Source: an uncultured Bacteroidota bacterium
GTDB taxonomy: Bacteria > Bacteroidota > Bacteroidia > Chitinophagales > Chitinophagaceae
Direction of reading: 5' to 3'
Length of the DNA: 8,894 bases
Assembly: GCA_903929655.1 (NCBI GenBank)
Contig: CAIYVS010000520.1
Coordinates: 1-8,894, forward strand
Shown here: piece by piece, positions 6,079 to 8,894 of the stretch
How positions within the stretch are numbered: the first letter of the stretch is position 1
Layout of the letters: each line of letters starts with the position of its first letter
Notes under the pieces: generated by a model
The model's input: only the letters and a program-made list of their open reading frames with translations
What the model was told of the DNA's origin: nothing
Database searches by the model: none
Position numbers and translations under genes: made by a program

Positions 6079-6441
6079 CTATGCAGACTTCCTGCAGTTA
6101 TATAAACCTTCTGCATTTACAGGCATTTGCCATTGGCCCTTGTAACAATGCCATTGTTCTTTAAATTTCTCTCTTTCTTCCTGGCTCATGCCTGCCCATT
6201 TTTTCCACATATGCATTTTCCAGTGGTGGCCACCCCAATTGCGCCTGCCCTTAAAGCCACCGAAGAGTATTTTGGCCAATACCAATATGCCCATGGCCTG
6301 GAAAAAGGTGATAGTGCTGACGTGCAATACAAGTGGCAGTATGCCATTCCAAAGTAACATAACGATGCCGCTGAAAGCAAACAGCCCGGCAGTAACTACC
6401 AATAAAATAAGTGGTATTCTTTTCATCCAATATTTTTTCAT
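6079..6441 (-). CDS. Small two-helix membrane protein with charged EER-EKFK tail
   Basis: This 120-aa protein starts at the ATG at 6441, with an in-frame ATG at 6426 as alternative. It has two hydrophobic helices (about residues 10-30 and 35-60, the second with ITFFQAMGILVLAKILFGGF). A short His/Trp-rich loop (GGHHWKMHMW, 70-79) and a basic, helical tail GMSQEEREKFKEQW (83-96) follow. Bacteroidota genomes contain many such proteins, described only as hypothetical membrane proteins, often near regulatory or sigma-factor genes. The His, Trp and Cys residues (HHW, WHCY, NCRK) could bind metal, but this is inference. It is convergent with the winged-helix gene, with 10 bp between stops, and carries its own promoter. 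The tail resembles the 32-aa ORF just upstream on the other strand. Confidence 0.75.
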   Translation of the reverse strand: MKKYWMKRIPLILLVVTAGLFAFSGIVMLLWNGILPLVLHVSTITFFQAMGILVLAKILFGGFKGRRNWGGHHWKMHMWKKWAGMSQEEREKFKEQWHCYKGQWQMPVNAEGLYNCRKSA

Positions 6442-6458
6442 GATTATTAATTTTTACA

Positions 6459-6466
6459 CAAATCTA
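6459..6466 (-). promoter_or_regulatory. Candidate -7 element for the small membrane protein gene
   Basis: On the minus strand TAGATTTG is an exact TAnnTTTG match, about 18 bp before the ATG at 6441. The -33 position (about 20 bp further) reads TTT rather than TTG, so this is a half-match promoter. It overlaps the leader of the divergent 32-codon ORF at 6484. Confidence 0.45.
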
Positions 6467-6483
6467 TATGGTGCTGCATACCT

Positions 6484-6582
6484 ATGAAAGCGTTTTTCGG
6501 TTATGATAAGAAAGCAGTAGGTAAATGGAAGGAATGGAGCGGTGAAAAGAAAAAACTATTTACCAAACAGGCTAAATGTTAA
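6484..6582 (+). CDS. Possible 32-aa basic microprotein
   Basis: A short ORF, ATG to TAA, encodes a Lys/Trp-rich peptide with FFGYDKK near the N-terminus, GKWKEWSGEKKK in the middle and a C-terminal Cys. Its second half resembles the tail of the divergent 120-aa protein, where WKKWAG and a later EREKFKEQWHC line up with WKEWSG and KKKLFTKQAKC. Such a short alignment may be coincidental. It lies between the divergent promoter of that gene and the promoter-like site of the next lipoprotein. It could be a genuine small protein, a relic of a duplicated gene tail, or chance. No family is recognised. Confidence 0.4.
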   Translation: MKAFFGYDKKAVGKWKEWSGEKKKLFTKQAKC

Positions 6583-6584
6583 AA

Positions 6585-6615
6585 TTGAGTATGATGCCAC
6601 AGCCTTTTAACTTTT
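6585..6615 (+). promoter_or_regulatory. Candidate promoter for lipoprotein paralogue B
   Basis: TTG (6585-6587) is followed after 20 bp by TAACTTTT (6608-6615), one mismatch from TAnnTTTG at the last base. A start near 6622 would leave a leader of about 30 nt to the ATG at 6654. A second near-match, TACCTTCG (6622-6629), has no well-placed -33 element. Confidence 0.35.
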
Positions 6616-6653
6616 AGCTATTACCTTCGTCTCAGTATAACAAACAATACCGC

Positions 6654-7406
6654 ATGAGTAAGCATTTGGCATTCCTGTTAGTCTTATTAAGCTTATTTCT
6701 GACATCTTGCTTTAAACAAAATATTGGACCACAGGGCCCGGCCGGACCAGCATATACAGGTGTCATCAGCGGGCATGTATGGCTTTATGACCAATACGGA
6801 ACCCGTATTGATACCGGGCTTGCAGGGGTGCAGGTAACTATCCTTAACAGCACAAAGGACACTACAATAACAACGGACTCGAACGGAGCATATATTTTTA
6901 CCAATATCGTTACAGGTAATTATACCATTTCTGCACATGTGCCAAATAATGGATATGCCGATACCAAAATCCCCAACTTTCAGTTTATAAGTGATACACT
7001 GAACCGGGATGTAAAGATGTCTGCCATTCCCAATTTTGCACCTGATAGTGTTTCTGCATTGCTGGCTGCTTCGCCTAATGATTCATTAATTATTACATTT
7101 AGTTCCGACACAAGGCTGAGGAGCTATATCATTTTCGTAAACAATACATCTACCGTAAATGGTTTGCCGGGAAATTACCGGCTAAGCTACATAAGGAACC
7201 TGCCTGCTAACCAGACCAAAGCCACTATACTGATACCTGCCGGAGATCTGCATGATGCAGGCATCGGTAGCGGAGCTCTTGCTCATTATGCCGTTTACGG
7301 ATATGCTGTAAATGATGCCTCTGTTTATGAAGACATAACAAGAGGGAAATATGTTTATGGAGCGGTAAGCGTTACTGCAGTATCAGACAGCACTGTTGTG
7401 CCTTAG
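6654..7406 (+). CDS. Lipoprotein with carboxypeptidase-regulatory-like domain, paralogue B
   Basis: This 250-aa protein has a clean lipoprotein signal (hydrophobic core, then LTSC with Cys19). A short collagen-like GPQGPAGPA linker (25-33) follows, as is common behind Cys in Bacteroidota lipoproteins. A carboxypeptidase-regulatory-like beta domain (about 36-122) contains ISGHVWLYDQYGTR (38-51) and TTDSNGAYIF (73-82). The C-terminal half is of unknown family, with IIFVNN (159-164), IPAGDLHDAGIGSGA (194-208) and YGYAVNDASVYED (215-227). It aligns with the lipoprotein at 4309-5088 over almost the full length, so the two are paralogues. Codon use is less A/T-rich than in the first copy. It is convergent with radA, with 14 bp between stops. 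A beta-rich surface or periplasmic adhesion or binding role is possible but not shown. Confidence 0.8.
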   Translation: MSKHLAFLLVLLSLFLTSCFKQNIGPQGPAGPAYTGVISGHVWLYDQYGTRIDTGLAGVQVTILNSTKDTTITTDSNGAYIFTNIVTGNYTISAHVPNNGYADTKIPNFQFISDTLNRDVKMSAIPNFAPDSVSALLAASPNDSLIITFSSDTRLRSYIIFVNNTSTVNGLPGNYRLSYIRNLPANQTKATILIPAGDLHDAGIGSGALAHYAVYGYAVNDASVYEDITRGKYVYGAVSVTAVSDSTVVP

Positions 7407-7420
7407 TTTTTTGAACTCAG

Positions 7421-8797
7421 CTAAAACAATACCTTATACACATCCTCCACCTTATTTACAGTACGGATATCTATTTTATAGTTCTTCTTGTCCAGGCCTT
7501 TGGCATTGGCTTTGGGTATAAAGATCACGTCCATGCCCAGCTTGTCGGCTTCGGCTATGCGCTGATCTATTCTGTTCACCGCACGTATCTCACCACTCAG
7601 GCCTATTTCCCCTACTAAGCATATATTAGATGGCAATGCCTTGTCTTCGTAAGATGATAACAGAGCGCATACTACAGCCAGCTCTATAGATGGGTCTTCA
7701 ATTTTCAGGCCACCGGCTATGTTTACAAAGACATCTTTTGCACCAAAATGAAAACCTCCTCGCTTTTCCAGCACTGCAAGTAGTAATTGCAGGCGCCTTG
7801 GATCAAGACCACTGACAGTGCGCTGGGGTGTGCCATATACCGCTATTGTTACCAATGCCTGCACTTCTATCATCAGGGGGCGCATGCCTTCCATGGTTGC
7901 GGCAATGGCTATGCCAGACAGAGCCTCCTCGTGCTGGGACAATAATATTTCTGATGGATTGGTCACTGCCCTCATACCCTGGGCTACCATTTCATATATG
8001 CCCAGCTCTGATGTGGAACCAAAACGGTTTTTTAAGGTACGGATGATGCGGTAGGCATAATGACGATCACCTTCAAACTGCAACACAGTATCAACCATAT
8101 GCTCCAATACCTTAGGCCCTGCTATGGAGCCCTCTTTGGTAATATGACCTATAATACAAACCGGCACATTGGTAGCTTTTGCAAAACGCTGCAACTCGGC
8201 AGCACATTCCCGCACCTGCGATACAGAACCTGCTGCAGACTCCACATAGGATGATTCCATAGTTTGTATAGAATCTATAATAACCAGTTGAGGCCTTACC
8301 TTTTTAATTTCCTGGAAGAGTGTGTTGGTATCAGTTGCCGTTAATAAATATAGCTCAGTGTTTTTAATACCAATACGGTCTGCACGCAGCTTTACCTGTT
8401 GAGAACTTTCTTCGCCCGATACATATAATATCCTGATGTTCTTCCATTGTAATGCTATTTGCAGAAAGAGTGTTGACTTGCCTATACCCGGTTCACCTGC
8501 TACCAGGATAACAGAACCCGGCACCATGCCACCACCCAATACACGGTTCAGTTCGCTGTCAGGGGTTTGCATGCGCTGCTCATCCTGCACTATTACTTCA
8601 TCTATTTTATGTGCCTTGCGTTTTTCTTTGCCTCCGTCCTCATCCCAGTTCACTACTTCAGGCTTGCTTGTGTCTTCACGTTGTATCACTTCTTCAACCA
8701 AAGAATTCCATGTGCCGCATGATGGACACTTACCTGTCCATTTAGGAGTTTCAAGTCCGCATTGCTGACAGAAGAAAGCTGTTTTTGTTTTGGCCAT
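7421..8797 (-). CDS. radA: DNA repair protein RadA/Sms
   Basis: This 458-aa, full-length RadA has four domains in order. The N-terminal C4 zinc finger has Cys10, 13, 24 and 27. The RecA-like ATPase carries Walker A GEPGIGKST (101-109) and Walker B LVIIDS (171-176). The RadA-specific KNRFG motif is at 256-260. The C-terminal Lon-protease-like domain (about 290-458) includes GGLKIEDPS (362-370), but the Lon catalytic lysine position is not conserved, as usual in RadA. RadA promotes branch migration and processing of recombination intermediates in homologous recombination and repair, and in some bacteria acts as a DnaB-type helicase. The ATG at 8797 leaves the zinc finger starting at residue 10, as in known members. 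A terminator upstream (8831-8858) isolates it from the preceding minus-strand gene, so it likely has its own promoter. Confidence 0.97.
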   Translation of the reverse strand: MAKTKTAFFCQQCGLETPKWTGKCPSCGTWNSLVEEVIQREDTSKPEVVNWDEDGGKEKRKAHKIDEVIVQDEQRMQTPDSELNRVLGGGMVPGSVILVAGEPGIGKSTLFLQIALQWKNIRILYVSGEESSQQVKLRADRIGIKNTELYLLTATDTNTLFQEIKKVRPQLVIIDSIQTMESSYVESAAGSVSQVRECAAELQRFAKATNVPVCIIGHITKEGSIAGPKVLEHMVDTVLQFEGDRHYAYRIIRTLKNRFGSTSELGIYEMVAQGMRAVTNPSEILLSQHEEALSGIAIAATMEGMRPLMIEVQALVTIAVYGTPQRTVSGLDPRRLQLLLAVLEKRGGFHFGAKDVFVNIAGGLKIEDPSIELAVVCALLSSYEDKALPSNICLVGEIGLSGEIRAVNRIDQRIAEADKLGMDVIFIPKANAKGLDKKNYKIDIRTVNKVEDVYKVLF

Positions 8798-8807
8798 AAA
8801 AGAAGAT

Positions 8808-8815
8808 TAAAGATA
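8808..8815 (-). promoter_or_regulatory. Possible radA -7 element
   Basis: On the minus strand TATCTTTA sits 10 bp before the ATG at 8797. It is one mismatch from TAnnTTTG and identical to the -7 candidate at 3149-3156. There is no TTG at the expected -33 position, which would fall in the terminator hairpin, so support is weak. Confidence 0.2.
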
Positions 8816-8820
8816 CTCTT

Positions 8821-8858
8821 AAAAAGAAAAAAGCCATCCCGAGAAATCGGGACGGCTT
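8821..8858 (-). terminator. Terminator of an upstream minus-strand gene outside the window
   Basis: AAGCCATCCCGA (8831-8842) pairs with TCGGGACGGCTT (8847-8858) over a four-base loop. On the minus strand all 12 positions pair, with one G-U, and the stem is followed by TTTTTTCTTTTT. The plus strand has an A-C mismatch and no T tract on its side. It must belong to a minus-strand gene to the right of this window and separates it from radA. The stem is almost the same as that of the clpP terminator. Confidence 0.85.
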
Positions 8859-8894
8859 ACTTACTAACCCATTAAATTCACAACTTGATACAAA

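Noticed and set aside
6127..6487. Plus-strand open frames opposite the 120-aa membrane protein gene
   Set aside because: They are antisense shadows; the minus-strand protein has clear membrane helices, a promoter and a terminator.
7390..7412. Possible terminator GCAC-TGTT-GTGC followed by a T run after lipoprotein paralogue B
   Set aside because: The stem is only 4 bp, overlaps the coding end, and the T run is separated from it by several bases.
8436..8768. 110-codon plus-strand frame inside radA
   Set aside because: radA is unambiguous on the other strand with all motifs; the antisense frame has no family features.

Overview
The window looks like chromosomal DNA of a Bacteroidota bacterium, probably Chitinophagales/Chitinophagaceae. 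Reasons: two exact matches to the Bacteroidota -7 element (TAnnTTTG), no obvious Shine-Dalgarno sequences, lipoproteins with carboxypeptidase-regulatory-like domains, a DUF6799-type Met-rich protein, an HTH_34-type mini-regulator paired with a membrane protein, and Bacteroidota-like ClpP and RadA sequences. The genus call is inference. No rRNA, tRNA, CRISPR array, transposase or phage gene was seen.

Left part (1-3250): a YtxH-like envelope-stress-type small protein (minus strand) with its own terminator; an intergenic stretch bounded by a 12-bp direct repeat; a two-HKD-motif phospholipase D/cardiolipin-synthase-like enzyme (plus); and, convergent with it and overlapping by 4 bp, a two-gene minus-strand operon made of a secreted Met/Cys-rich DUF6799-like protein followed by a YdjM/DUF457-type membrane metal-dependent hydrolase.

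Middle (3200-4310): clpP on the minus strand, with a terminator after it and a 334-bp divergent intergenic region before it. That region holds a candidate clpP promoter, three tandem GGCAATT-type octamers and a small palindrome. Neither clpX nor tig is adjacent.

Right-centre (4309-7406): two paralogous lipoproteins in the same orientation bracket a small cassette. The cassette contains a six-helix membrane protein translationally overlapping a 95-aa winged-helix regulator (with a good promoter), a convergent 120-aa membrane protein, and a 32-codon ORF. The minus-strand membrane gene appears to terminate inside the 3' coding end of the winged-helix gene, at a 10-bp perfect stem followed by seven T residues.

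Right end (7421-8894): radA/sms on the minus strand, convergent with the second lipoprotein. Behind it is a minus-strand terminator whose stem is nearly identical to the clpP terminator.

Most genes are housekeeping or envelope-associated. I found no strong evidence for a defence system or another multi-gene novel machine. The least-explained parts are the paralogous lipoprotein pair with its enclosed regulator cassette, the coding-embedded terminator, and the 32-aa ORF.
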